DNA from: Arthrobacter gandavensis
GTDB taxonomy: Bacteria > Actinomycetota > Actinomycetes > Actinomycetales > Micrococcaceae
Direction: 5' to 3'
Length of the DNA stretch: 64,000 nt
NCBI RefSeq assembly: GCF_015355785.1
Contig: NZ_JADKYW010000006.1
Location: forward strand, 62,001-126,000
Part shown: piece by piece, positions 46,969 to 54,671 of the stretch
Layout: every line of letters starts with the position of its first letter
How positions within the stretch are numbered: position 1 is the stretch's first letter
Position numbers and translations under genes: made by a program
The notes under the pieces: model-generated
Seen by the model: only the letters and a program-made list of their open reading frames with translations
Told to the model about the DNA's origin: nothing
The model's database searches: none

Positions 46969-48609
46969 ATGCAGATGGCCCAGGACCCGGACGTGCCCGG
47001 ACCGGTCGACGCGGATTCCCCGCTCAGGCCGGTACTCCCTGACGCCGAATGGCGCGTCGGACGATGCCTGGGGCGGGGGAGCAGCTCCTCCGTGTGGCTG
47101 GTGGAACGGCCCGGGGAACAGAAGCGGTACGCCTTGAAGGTGCCGCTTGGGCTGGACGCCGAGGCTGACGGTTTTGAAATGCGCAGGGAGCTTGCCATCC
47201 TGTCCAGGTACCGGCATGAGAACCTGCTGGGCATTGAGGGGTTCCTTGCCACTTCCCGGGGTAACGGGCTGCTGCTGGAGTACGCGCCCGGCGACAGCCT
47301 GGCCCGGCTGGTGGCTGCCCGCGGCGCCCTCAGCGCCGGGGAAACGGTCACTGTGCTCGTGGCGGTGGGGCGCGCCCTGGACTGCCTCCACGCTGAGGGC
47401 GCCGTCCACGGAGATGTGTCACCGGGCAATGTCCTGTTCACGGCAAACGGGAAACCGCTGCTGGCTGATTTCGGCACGGGCAGGCTCCTGGCCGAACCCT
47501 CGACAGGCGGCACGGGAACACCTGGATTCACCGCACCCCGTACAGCTGGTTCGGCGGCGGAGCACGGCGCCGGTGCAGCCGGAGACGTGTTTGCGCTGGG
47601 TGCGCTGGCATGGTTCATGCTCACCGGAAGACCCCTGGTTCCGGGACTTCGCCTGCCGCTCAGCGTCCTGCTGCCGGAGCTTCCGGCGGCACTGCGGGAC
47701 CTGGTGGATTCGGCGCTGGAAGACGCCCCGCATTCACGCCCCGGGGCCGGTGACTTCGCCGCTCGAGTGCTGCGGTCCTGCCCGGCGGAACCGCTGGACC
47801 TGCTCCCGTCTGTCCACCCGAGCGTTGCCGCGGAACTGCGCACCCGCCGCACCTCGCATCCAGTCCGGTCCCGGCGCGCCCGCACCCCGCGGTGGCGGAA
47901 GGGGCGCCGCTCCCGGCGGGCCCCGTGGGAAGAGCCGCGGCGGAAGGCGCGGACCACGGTCCCGGGGACCGGGGCACGGAAGAACCGCGGCCGTGCAGGG
48001 GAGAGGCGCGGATTGTTGGCTGCGGCCGCCCTGCTGGTGGGGGCAATTGCCGTGCTGGGAGCCATCGCGGCTTTTGCCCCTCAACTGCTCCGCCCGGACG
48101 CCGTCAATCCGGTCCCCGCCGCGGGAGAGGCGCTGGACACCTCGGGTCCCGAATCCGGACCGACGCCACGTGAGCTGGCGGTACTGGCCGGGGATGACCC
48201 GCTGGCTGCCGCAAAGGTGCTCACCGCACTTCGCGCCCGCGCGTTCGCAGTGGGAAACCCGGTGCTTCTTGAGCAGGTCAACCATCCAGGCTCGGCGGCG
48301 GAAGCAGCGGACCTGGTAGCAGTCCAGGCACTGCAGGAGCGTGGTGAACGGCTTGAGGGCCTCACCGCGGCAGTACTGGATGCTTCCGCCGAGGGCATCT
48401 CTTCCGCGGAGCGAGTCCGAGTAGCGGTCTCCGCCGAGCTCTCAGCCTGGAAGCAGGTGCGCAGCGACGGAACCCTGGCAGCGGAACCCGGCACGGCGCA
48501 GCGCCAGGACGTGGTCCTTGAACTGCAGCGGACCGGAGGGAATTGGCGGATCGCTTCGGTGCTGCCTGCGGCGGCACGCCTTCAGGAGCCCGCAGCAGGC
48601 AAAAGATAG
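46969..48609 (+). CDS. Membrane serine/threonine protein kinase, non-RD type
   Basis: A 546-residue protein. The kinase domain (about 28-290) has the glycine loop LGRGSSSSVWLV, catalytic Lys57 in YALKV, Glu74, the catalytic loop HGDVSPGN (His148, Asp150, Asn154) and DFG at 167-169. The usual HRD Arg is Gly149, so this is a non-RD kinase. The activation segment ends TAPR rather than APE. A basic linker leads to one transmembrane helix (about 349-372) and an outer domain of about 170 residues ending in NWRIASVLPAA, which I do not recognise; it has no PASTA repeats. The start could also be GTG 46963 or ATG 46975. The tricorn gene follows 10 bases later. Confidence 0.88.
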   Translation: MQMAQDPDVPGPVDADSPLRPVLPDAEWRVGRCLGRGSSSSVWLVERPGEQKRYALKVPLGLDAEADGFEMRRELAILSRYRHENLLGIEGFLATSRGNGLLLEYAPGDSLARLVAARGALSAGETVTVLVAVGRALDCLHAEGAVHGDVSPGNVLFTANGKPLLADFGTGRLLAEPSTGGTGTPGFTAPRTAGSAAEHGAGAAGDVFALGALAWFMLTGRPLVPGLRLPLSVLLPELPAALRDLVDSALEDAPHSRPGAGDFAARVLRSCPAEPLDLLPSVHPSVAAELRTRRTSHPVRSRRARTPRWRKGRRSRRAPWEEPRRKARTTVPGTGARKNRGRAGERRGLLAAAALLVGAIAVLGAIAAFAPQLLRPDAVNPVPAAGEALDTSGPESGPTPRELAVLAGDDPLAAAKVLTALRARAFAVGNPVLLEQVNHPGSAAEAADLVAVQALQERGERLEGLTAAVLDASAEGISSAERVRVAVSAELSAWKQVRSDGTLAAEPGTAQRQDVVLELQRTGGNWRIASVLPAAARLQEPAAGKR

Positions 48610-48612
48610 GAT
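48607..48612 (+). promoter_or_regulatory. Possible -10 upstream of the tricorn gene
   Basis: TAGGAT overlaps the kinase stop codon and lies seven bases before the tricorn ATG. A good GGAGG also sits between them, so read-through from the kinase gene with normal initiation is equally likely. Confidence 0.3.
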
Positions 48613-48619
48613 CGGAGGT

Positions 48620-51600
48620 ATGAGTTCAACTCCGTATCTTCGCTACCCCGACCTGCACGGCGACCGAGTGACCTTCGTGGCCGAGGACGATGTGTGGGTG
48701 GCACCGGTCTCCGGGGGCCGTGCCTGGCGGGTTTCGTCCCTGCAGCTGCCGGCAAGGAACCCCAAATTCTCACCGGATGGTTCGAGAATTGCGTGGAGCG
48801 TCACGCAGGGCTCCGCCCCTGAAGTCGTAACTGCTGATACCGACGGCGGCGACTTCCGCCAGCTCACGTTCTGGGGCAACCAGAGCACCACGGTCCGCGG
48901 GTTTACGCCGAGAGGTGCCGTCATTGCGACGAGCCCCTTTGAGTTCGAGGACTTCCGGCTGCGCTGGGCCTATGAGGTGCCGCTGGACGGGTCCGCGCCG
49001 CAGCGGCTTCCCTACGGTCCGGTGGATACGCTGGCCCACGGCCCCGTGCTGGGGGACGAACGGCCCCTGGTTATCGGCTCGGTGCTCAGCCGCGAGCCGG
49101 CCCGCTGGAAGCGGTACCGCGGGGGTACCGCAGGGAAACTGTGGATCGACGCGGACGGCAACGGCGAGTTCGTCCGCCTCGTGCCGGAACTCGAGGGTAA
49201 CCTTGCCTACCCCATGTGGGTCGGGGGCAGGATCGCTTTCTTCTCCGACCACGAGGGCTACGGCAACATCTACTCTGTAACGCCTGCCGGGACCGACCTC
49301 CGGCGGCACACCGATTTCCAGGAATTCTACGTCCGGCATCCTTCATCGGACGGCACTCGGATCGTCTTCGAATCGGCCGGCTCGCTGTGGATCCTGTCGT
49401 CCCTGGACGCCGAGGCGGAACGCCTGGACATTACCCTGGGATCCGCCGGGACCAACCGGCGGCCGCGTCCGCTCGACGCGGCCCGGCACCTCCGGGCGGC
49501 ATTCCCGGATGCCGCAGGCAAGGCCAGCGTCGTGGAAACCCACGGCACTCTGCACTGGCTCACCCATCAGGACGGCCCGTCCCGCGTCATTGAGGCTACT
49601 CCGGGCGTACGTGCCCGGCTTGGACGTCCGCTGCCGGATGGCCGGGCCGTATACGCCGCGGACCCGGGCAATGAAGAGGCACTGTTCATCAAGGACGTCT
49701 TCGCCTCGCTGCCGGCCGCCGGGTATCTGCGCCCGGCCCCGGTTCCCGCCCCTGCCCCATCCTCCACCGAGCCCGGCGCGACCGAACTGCCGCGTCCGGT
49801 CTCGGCAATCGGCCGCCCCGCGGCAGGCAGCACGGACACGTCCGTCAAGGCCGATACCCGTACCGAAGGCCAGGACAGCACCGACGAACCAGCCCAGGGT
49901 GCGTCCGAGGCAGTCCTCGCCTCCCAGGAAAAGGCGGCTGAGGCCGGCTTGGTACGGATTCCCTTCCCGTCGCTCTCCCGCACATCGCAGCTGGTACCCA
50001 GCCCGGACGGCAGTCTCGTGGCCGTCGCCACCGAGTTCGGCAAGGTCTACCTCCTGGATGCGGGTACCGCAAAGCTTGCCGAGATAGCCGATAGTGGCCA
50101 CGGAGCCGTGACGGACCTGGCATTCAGCCCTGACTCACGCTGGCTGGCCTGGGCCGAACCCGTCACGGTCCACGGAGCCCGCAGCCGGATCCGGCTCCGG
50201 GAAGTCTCAGGGACGGAGACGGCGATCACGGACGTGACCGACGGCCGGTTCCATGACCACAGCCCCTCATTCACCCCGGACGGAAAGTTCCTCGCGTTCC
50301 TGTCCGAGCGCAGCTTCGACCCGGTCTATGACACGCACGGGTTCGACCTGGGATTCCCCACTTCTACGAAGCCGTTTCTCGTGGCGCTTGCCGCAGGCAC
50401 CGAATCGCCGTTCGGCCCTTCCGCCCACGTAGTGGAAGGGACCCCGGCTGAAAAGACGTCATCCGACGATCCGCAGGACGCCGATGTTCCCGGAACCTCC
50501 GTGGACCTGGACCGTCTGGCAGAGCGGATCATCGCGGTTCCGGTTCCGCAGGGCAGCTACACCAAGCTGCGCGCCGCGGAAAGTGCGCTGCTGTGGCTGG
50601 CCGAAGACGTGTACGGCGTCACCGGCGACGGGCGGGCCAGTTCCTCGGACCGTGCGCCGGGCAAGAGGCTTGAGCGTTTCGATATGGCGGCCAGGGAAGT
50701 CTCCGTGCTCGTACCCGTCCTGGAGGACTACGAACTCGCTCGGGACGCAGGCACGGTGGTGGTGCGCAACGAACACCGCCTGCGGGCGGTTCCCGCAGGT
50801 GCCCGGACGGACGAGGATTCCCCGGAGAACGTCACCGTCGACCTGGCAAGGATTCGGATCCTCCTTGAGCCGCTGAAGATCTGGGGACAGGCCTTCGATG
50901 AAGCCTGGCGGCTGCAGCGTGAGTTCTTTTGGACCCCGGACATGGGCGGACTGGACTGGGAAGAAGTCCATGCGCGTTACCGTCCCCTGGTGCAGAACCT
51001 GGGCTCCCACGATGACCTGGTTGACCTGCTGTGGGAGCTGCACGGTGAACTGGGCACCTCCCACGCGTACGTCACCGCTGCCGGCACTGCGGAAACGGGC
51101 GGGGGAGCGCAGGGATTCCTTGGCGCTGATCTCCGGCCGGGTGCAGGCGGCTGGGAAGTTGTGCGCATCCTTGACCCGGAGTCTTCAGACCCCAAGGCAA
51201 TTTCACCGCTCAGCGCTCCGGGTGCGGACGTTCGTCCCGGGGACCTCATTACTGCCGTGGACGGCCTGCCGGTTCCGCCCGACAAGGGACCTGCCGCACT
51301 GCTGGTGGGCGCCGGCGGCCGCGTCGTGGAACTGACAGTTGTCCGCAGTTCAGGCGAAGACGGCCCGCAGCAGCGGCGGATCGCCGTCGTTCCCCTGCGC
51401 AGCGAGGAGAGGCTTCGCTACCAGAACCGGGTGAACGCGAACCGCCGGGCCGTTCGCGCGGCATCCGACGGGAGTTTCGGATACCTCCACATTCCGGATA
51501 TGGTCGCCAGCGGCTGGGCGCAGCTTCACCGTGACCTGGACAGCGAGGCGGCCAAAGACGGACTGGTCATTGACGTCCGCCATAACCGCGGCGGCCACAC

Positions 51601-52138
51601 TTCCCAGCTCGTCGCGGAACTGATCGGGCGGAAGGTCACGGCGTGGATGCTTCCGCGCGGAGAACAGGCCGGTACCTACCCGGACCAGGCACCTCGGGGC
51701 CCGGTTGTGATCCTCACCGACGAGTTCGCCGGTTCTGACGGTGACATCGTGACGCAGGTGGCCAAGCTGCGGGGAATCGGACCGGTAGTCGGCACCCGGA
51801 CCTGGGGCGGCGTCGTTGGCGTTGACGGCCGATTCGATTTGGCGGACGGCACGTCCGTGACCCAGCCGCGCTACGCTTTCTGGTTTACCAAGGGCGTGGG
51901 CTTCGGCGTCGAGAACAGGGGAGTCGAGCCGGACATTGAGGTTCCGTACCCGCCGCACGCCTATGCCGCCGGCGTCGACCCCCAGTTGGAGCAGGGGGTG
52001 GCGATCCTGAAGGAAATGCTCGCGGAGATCCCCACTGATGTGCCGCCGGCCCGGGAAGGCTATCCCAGCCTTCGCCCGGCACCGCTGCCTCCGAGGCCGC
52101 AGGCTGCGCACGTCAGCGGTAACGAAGAACGGGAGTAA
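48620..52138 (+). CDS. Tricorn-like serine protease (S41)
   Basis: A 1172-residue cytosolic peptidase of the tricorn family, which cleaves oligopeptides released by the proteasome. Two beta-propellers (about 1-370 and 455-750, with YLRYPDLHGDRVTFVAEDDVW and LAFSPDSRWLAWA repeats) are separated by a low-complexity Pro/Ala/Glu linker (about 372-447). A helical domain, a PDZ domain (near 830-900, PGADVRPGDLITAVDGLPV) and the C-terminal S41 core follow. The catalytic residues are Ser1039 in EFAGSDGDIV and His815 in GTSHAYV. No signal peptide. The start is the ATG after GGAGGT. Confidence 0.95.
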   Translation: MSSTPYLRYPDLHGDRVTFVAEDDVWVAPVSGGRAWRVSSLQLPARNPKFSPDGSRIAWSVTQGSAPEVVTADTDGGDFRQLTFWGNQSTTVRGFTPRGAVIATSPFEFEDFRLRWAYEVPLDGSAPQRLPYGPVDTLAHGPVLGDERPLVIGSVLSREPARWKRYRGGTAGKLWIDADGNGEFVRLVPELEGNLAYPMWVGGRIAFFSDHEGYGNIYSVTPAGTDLRRHTDFQEFYVRHPSSDGTRIVFESAGSLWILSSLDAEAERLDITLGSAGTNRRPRPLDAARHLRAAFPDAAGKASVVETHGTLHWLTHQDGPSRVIEATPGVRARLGRPLPDGRAVYAADPGNEEALFIKDVFASLPAAGYLRPAPVPAPAPSSTEPGATELPRPVSAIGRPAAGSTDTSVKADTRTEGQDSTDEPAQGASEAVLASQEKAAEAGLVRIPFPSLSRTSQLVPSPDGSLVAVATEFGKVYLLDAGTAKLAEIADSGHGAVTDLAFSPDSRWLAWAEPVTVHGARSRIRLREVSGTETAITDVTDGRFHDHSPSFTPDGKFLAFLSERSFDPVYDTHGFDLGFPTSTKPFLVALAAGTESPFGPSAHVVEGTPAEKTSSDDPQDADVPGTSVDLDRLAERIIAVPVPQGSYTKLRAAESALLWLAEDVYGVTGDGRASSSDRAPGKRLERFDMAAREVSVLVPVLEDYELARDAGTVVVRNEHRLRAVPAGARTDEDSPENVTVDLARIRILLEPLKIWGQAFDEAWRLQREFFWTPDMGGLDWEEVHARYRPLVQNLGSHDDLVDLLWELHGELGTSHAYVTAAGTAETGGGAQGFLGADLRPGAGGWEVVRILDPESSDPKAISPLSAPGADVRPGDLITAVDGLPVPPDKGPAALLVGAGGRVVELTVVRSSGEDGPQQRRIAVVPLRSEERLRYQNRVNANRRAVRAASDGSFGYLHIPDMVASGWAQLHRDLDSEAAKDGLVIDVRHNRGGHTSQLVAELIGRKVTAWMLPRGEQAGTYPDQAPRGPVVILTDEFAGSDGDIVTQVAKLRGIGPVVGTRTWGGVVGVDGRFDLADGTSVTQPRYAFWFTKGVGFGVENRGVEPDIEVPYPPHAYAAGVDPQLEQGVAILKEMLAEIPTDVPPAREGYPSLRPAPLPPRPQAAHVSGNEERE

Positions 52139-52147
52139 GGTCACGCG

Positions 52148-52669
52148 ATGGACAGTCACGATGGGGCGCAGCCGGGGCATCCCGTAGTGGTGGGGGTCGC
52201 TCCGGGCCAGTCACCGCGGGTCGTCCGGGAAGCCGCACGCTTCGCAGCGCAATTCGGTTCGGAACTGATTTGTGCCTGTGCCAACCCCGCCCGTTTCGCT
52301 ACCGGCGAGTCTCCGGACGGATCTGTGACCAGCTCTCCCCTCGACCCTGATTTCGCGGACGAGAGTGAGGCCGATTTTGATCCGAAGCTGGCGGAGGACC
52401 TGGCCGTCATCCTCAGCGGCAGGACCATTCGGTGGCGCACCCTGGCCATACCCGGCGAGGCTGCCACGGCCCTGGGCCATCTGGCGGAAACCGTTGACGC
52501 CGCAATGATCGTGGTGGGGGCACGCCAGCGTGCCATGGGCGGGGGAATCCAGGAGTTGCTCAGCCACTCCGTAGCCGCGAAGCTCGCCCGCCGGCAGCAT
52601 CGGCCGGTGGTGGTGGTTCCGGCCGCTTCGAGGAGGAACGAAAGCGCATCGGACCGGCCGGCGGAATGA
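52148..52669 (+). CDS. Universal stress protein family protein
   Basis: A 173-residue single UspA domain. The N-terminal strand HPVVVGVAPGQSPRVVREAARFAAQFG and the C-terminal VVGARQRAMGGGIQELLSHSVAAKLARRQHRPVVVVP fit the ATP-binding type, whose motif is GxxG...G(S/T). Here GARQRAMGGGIQELLSHSV substitutes Arg-rich residues for the classic GSRG, so nucleotide binding is uncertain. An acidic insert (about 58-75) is unusual. It starts 9 bases after the tricorn gene and overlaps the fluoride channel gene by 4 bases, indicating one transcript. Confidence 0.88.
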   Translation: MDSHDGAQPGHPVVVGVAPGQSPRVVREAARFAAQFGSELICACANPARFATGESPDGSVTSSPLDPDFADESEADFDPKLAEDLAVILSGRTIRWRTLAIPGEAATALGHLAETVDAAMIVVGARQRAMGGGIQELLSHSVAAKLARRQHRPVVVVPAASRRNESASDRPAE

Positions 52670-53130
52670 GCGGCGGCGTACGCCCTCCGCACCTGCGCTG
52701 GCGGCTGATCGGGTTGGTTGCCCTGGGAGGCGGGGCCGGAGCAGCGTGCAGGGAGGCTCTTTCACTGCTGCTGCCGAGCATCGGCGCGGTGCCGCTGGCC
52801 ATCCCGGCGGTCAACGTCACGGGGGCCTTCCTGCTCGGCTGTCTCTACGCGGCCCTCACCGGGAAAGGTTCCAGGCACACTTCCGGAATGAACCTTCGGC
52901 TCCTTCTGGGAACGGGCTTCTGCGGCGGTTTCACGACCTACAGCGCCCTTGCAAGGGATACATCAGTGCTGCTGCAGGACGGGCTGGTGCCGGCAGCCCT
53001 GGCGTACGCGTTTGGAACGGTTGTGCTTGGCGCTTGTGCGACGTGGGCAGGGATAGCCCTTTCCACCGCGGTCAGCGGCCGAACCGCGGACCGGCCGCGC
53101 GGGAAGAAGGATCGGGGGCGGCGTCTGTGA
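52666..53130 (+). CDS. crcB: Fluoride channel subunit FluC/CrcB (first copy)
   Basis: A 154-residue four-helix membrane protein of the CrcB/Fluc family that exports fluoride. The conserved segments are GGGAGAACREAL, the polar-helix Asn in PAVNVTGAFLLGCLY, and the sodium-site/Phe-box region GTGFCGGFTTYSAL. A basic C-terminal tail (RPRGKKDRGRRL) extends past the last helix. Paired with the next gene it should form a dual-topology heterodimer. There is a 4-base overlap on both sides. No fluoride riboswitch is visible upstream. Confidence 0.93.
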   Translation: MSGGVRPPHLRWRLIGLVALGGGAGAACREALSLLLPSIGAVPLAIPAVNVTGAFLLGCLYAALTGKGSRHTSGMNLRLLLGTGFCGGFTTYSALARDTSVLLQDGLVPAALAYAFGTVVLGACATWAGIALSTAVSGRTADRPRGKKDRGRRL

Positions 53131-53504
53131 CTCCCTGGCTTTTCCTGCTGCTTTCGCTGTCCGGCGGTGCGGGTGCGGCACTGCGGTTCGTTATTGACGG
53201 GTTGATCCGCTCCCGCCTCAAGACCGCGTTTCAGTGGGCCACAACCCTCATCAATGTGTCCGGTTCCGCCATCCTGGGCGTGCTTACCGGGCTGACCGTT
53301 GACCGCATGCTTCCCAGCGAACTCGGCATCGCCGTCGGCACCGCGTTACTGGGGGGTTACACAACCTTCAGTACGGCGAGCTATGAGACGGTGCAGCTCC
53401 TCCGGGAGGGACGGCGTGCCGCAGCCTTCCTGAGCGGCGTGCTGATGCTGGCTGCCTCAGTGGGCGCGGCGTTTGCCGGACTCTGGGTGGGCACGGCCTT
53501 GTAA
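53127..53504 (+). CDS. crcB: Fluoride channel subunit FluC/CrcB (second copy)
   Basis: A 125-residue second Fluc subunit starting at GTG inside the stop of the first (GTGA). Motifs are SGGAGAALRFVIDGLI, TTLINVSGSAILGVL and GTALLGGYTTFSTASYET. Short loops and four hydrophobic helices match the family. Two different subunits with opposite membrane orientation assemble into one channel in species with paired genes. The frame is open upstream, but that region is the other subunit's gene. Confidence 0.93.
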   Translation: MTPWLFLLLSLSGGAGAALRFVIDGLIRSRLKTAFQWATTLINVSGSAILGVLTGLTVDRMLPSELGIAVGTALLGGYTTFSTASYETVQLLREGRRAAAFLSGVLMLAASVGAAFAGLWVGTAL

Positions 53505-53539
53505 GCCGCGGCGTTCACCGAGAAACAGACCTGCCGGTT

Positions 53540-53968
53540 CTAGGCCTCCAAAGTGGCCTCCATGGTGATGCTGATGCCGGCCAGGGCCTGCGACACCGGG
53601 CAGCCGGTCTTGGCGGACTCAGCGATGTCCGTGAATTCTTCCGCCGTCAGGTCCGGAACAAGGGCTTTGACACGCAGATGGCTGCCCGTGATGCCGGTGC
53701 CCGGAACGAACGTGACTTCGGCTGATGTTTCGATGCGCTCTGCCGTCTTGCCGGCCTCTGCGAGTGCGTTGCTGAAGGCCATCGAGAAGCAGGCTGAATG
53801 CGCGGCGGCAATCAGTTCCTCGGGGCTCGTGCGTCCCTCTGCCTCCTCCGCGCGAGCCTTCCAGGTGACGTCGTAAGTTCCCAGCTGGGAAGAATCGAGT
53901 GTGACTTCACCACGGCCGTGGAACAGGTCGCCGTTCCAGATGGTGTGGGCTGAACGGACAGTAGCCAT
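53540..53968 (-). CDS. osmC: OsmC-family peroxiredoxin
   Basis: A 142-residue thiol-dependent organic hydroperoxide reductase of the OsmC/Ohr superfamily. The catalytic cysteines are Cys60 (AAHSACFSMA) and Cys123 (KTGCPVSQAL). The N-terminus has WNGDLFHGRGEVTLDSS, and the domain length fits OsmC. The ATG at 53968 follows GAAGGAG with good spacing; an upstream in-frame start is not needed. It converges with crcB across a 35-base gap without a clear terminator. Confidence 0.94.
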   Translation of the reverse strand: MATVRSAHTIWNGDLFHGRGEVTLDSSQLGTYDVTWKARAEEAEGRTSPEELIAAAHSACFSMAFSNALAEAGKTAERIETSAEVTFVPGTGITGSHLRVKALVPDLTAEEFTDIAESAKTGCPVSQALAGISITMEATLEA

Positions 53969-54096
53969 GGATGCTCCTTCGGGAATGGCTCCGGGCGGGT
54001 TTGCCGGACGCACTGGCGCCTATCCTTGCAGGACGGGCTTCCAACAGCCAGACCCGGACGCCGTCGTGTGTCCCCATCCGGCCAGGGGCACGAAAA

Positions 54097-54133
54097 AGGC
54101 CCCTCCCCTCCAACAGCGGGGGGGGAAGGGCCT
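54097..54133. terminator. Hairpin between osmC and the small membrane gene
   Basis: AGGCCCCTCCCC pairs with GGGGAAGGGCCT (one mismatch or bulge), with an A-rich flank GAAAAAGG on the left. Read on the minus strand this gives a U-rich tail, so it terminates the gene at 54177-54524. Confidence 0.7.
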
Positions 54134-54176
54134 AGCAGCTCGGCTGGTCAGCGTCGCATCGCCGTCCAGGGGCCGG

Positions 54177-54524
54177 TTACCACATAGTGGCAACTGCCAC
54201 GTTGACCACGGTGAGGATGCCTACGCCATTGGCCAGGACGCCCGAGACCGGCTGGTCCTTCTTGTACTTTCGCTGGCCGATGAAGGCCATGACGGCGATC
54301 ACCAGTGCGATGGTGAGCTTGACGGCAACCTTGATGTGGTTGACATCTCCGTCGCCCATTTCGTTGACGCCTACCAGCAGGATGCCGGTTACCAGCTGCA
54401 GCAGTGCGGCGTGGAACTGTCCGGGCATCACGGTGGGGTTCTTGATCTTGGCAAGCCAGATGCCGACGATTGCGCCGGCACCGAGGATGTGCAGGAAGAC
54501 GAGGAAGTTGTGAAGGAAGTCCAT
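54177..54524 (-). CDS. Unrecognised four-helix membrane protein
   Basis: A 115-residue hydrophobic protein with four predicted transmembrane helices (about 3-24, 36-53, 64-84, 94-114). It begins MDFLHNFLVFLHILGAGAIV and ends TVVNVAVATMW. The His-Asn and His residues in the first helix and NPTVMPGQFHAALLQ after it recall small membrane proteins near heme- or copper-related families, but no diagnostic motif is present. It stands alone between osmC and sucB with its own terminator. A patch of AT-rich sequence (54560-54595) lies upstream. Function unknown. Confidence 0.8.
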   Translation of the reverse strand: MDFLHNFLVFLHILGAGAIVGIWLAKIKNPTVMPGQFHAALLQLVTGILLVGVNEMGDGDVNHIKVAVKLTIALVIAVMAFIGQRKYKKDQPVSGVLANGVGILTVVNVAVATMW

Positions 54525-54622
54525 GGTTTCGATCTTACCGACAGTGTGTCAGGGTGCGTAATTATTCCGATAACTATTCTACAACGGGTAGAAAATCGCA
54601 GGTCGAAGGCGACTTAAAGCCG

Positions 54623-54656
54623 GAAGGCGGGTGCCCCTGGAGGGATACCCGCCTTC
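54623..54656 (-). terminator. Intrinsic terminator of sucB
   Basis: A perfect 10-base stem, GAAGGCGGGT / ACCCGCCTTC, with a 14-base loop just downstream of the sucB stop on the minus strand. The tail is weakly T-rich. Confidence 0.65.
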
Positions 54657-54671
54657 AACCTGCCTTAGCAG

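Noticed and set aside
46860-48065. A 401-codon frame antisense to the kinase
   Set aside because: Ser/Arg/Pro-rich with no motif; the kinase reading frame holds every catalytic residue.
52139-52147. A fluoride riboswitch ahead of the crcB pair
   Set aside because: The channel genes overlap the stress-protein gene, and only 9 bases precede that gene. There is no room for the aptamer directly upstream and I saw none before the tricorn gene.
52746-53126. An N-terminal extension of the second fluoride channel subunit
   Set aside because: It is the out-of-frame reading of the first subunit's gene and lacks membrane helices.
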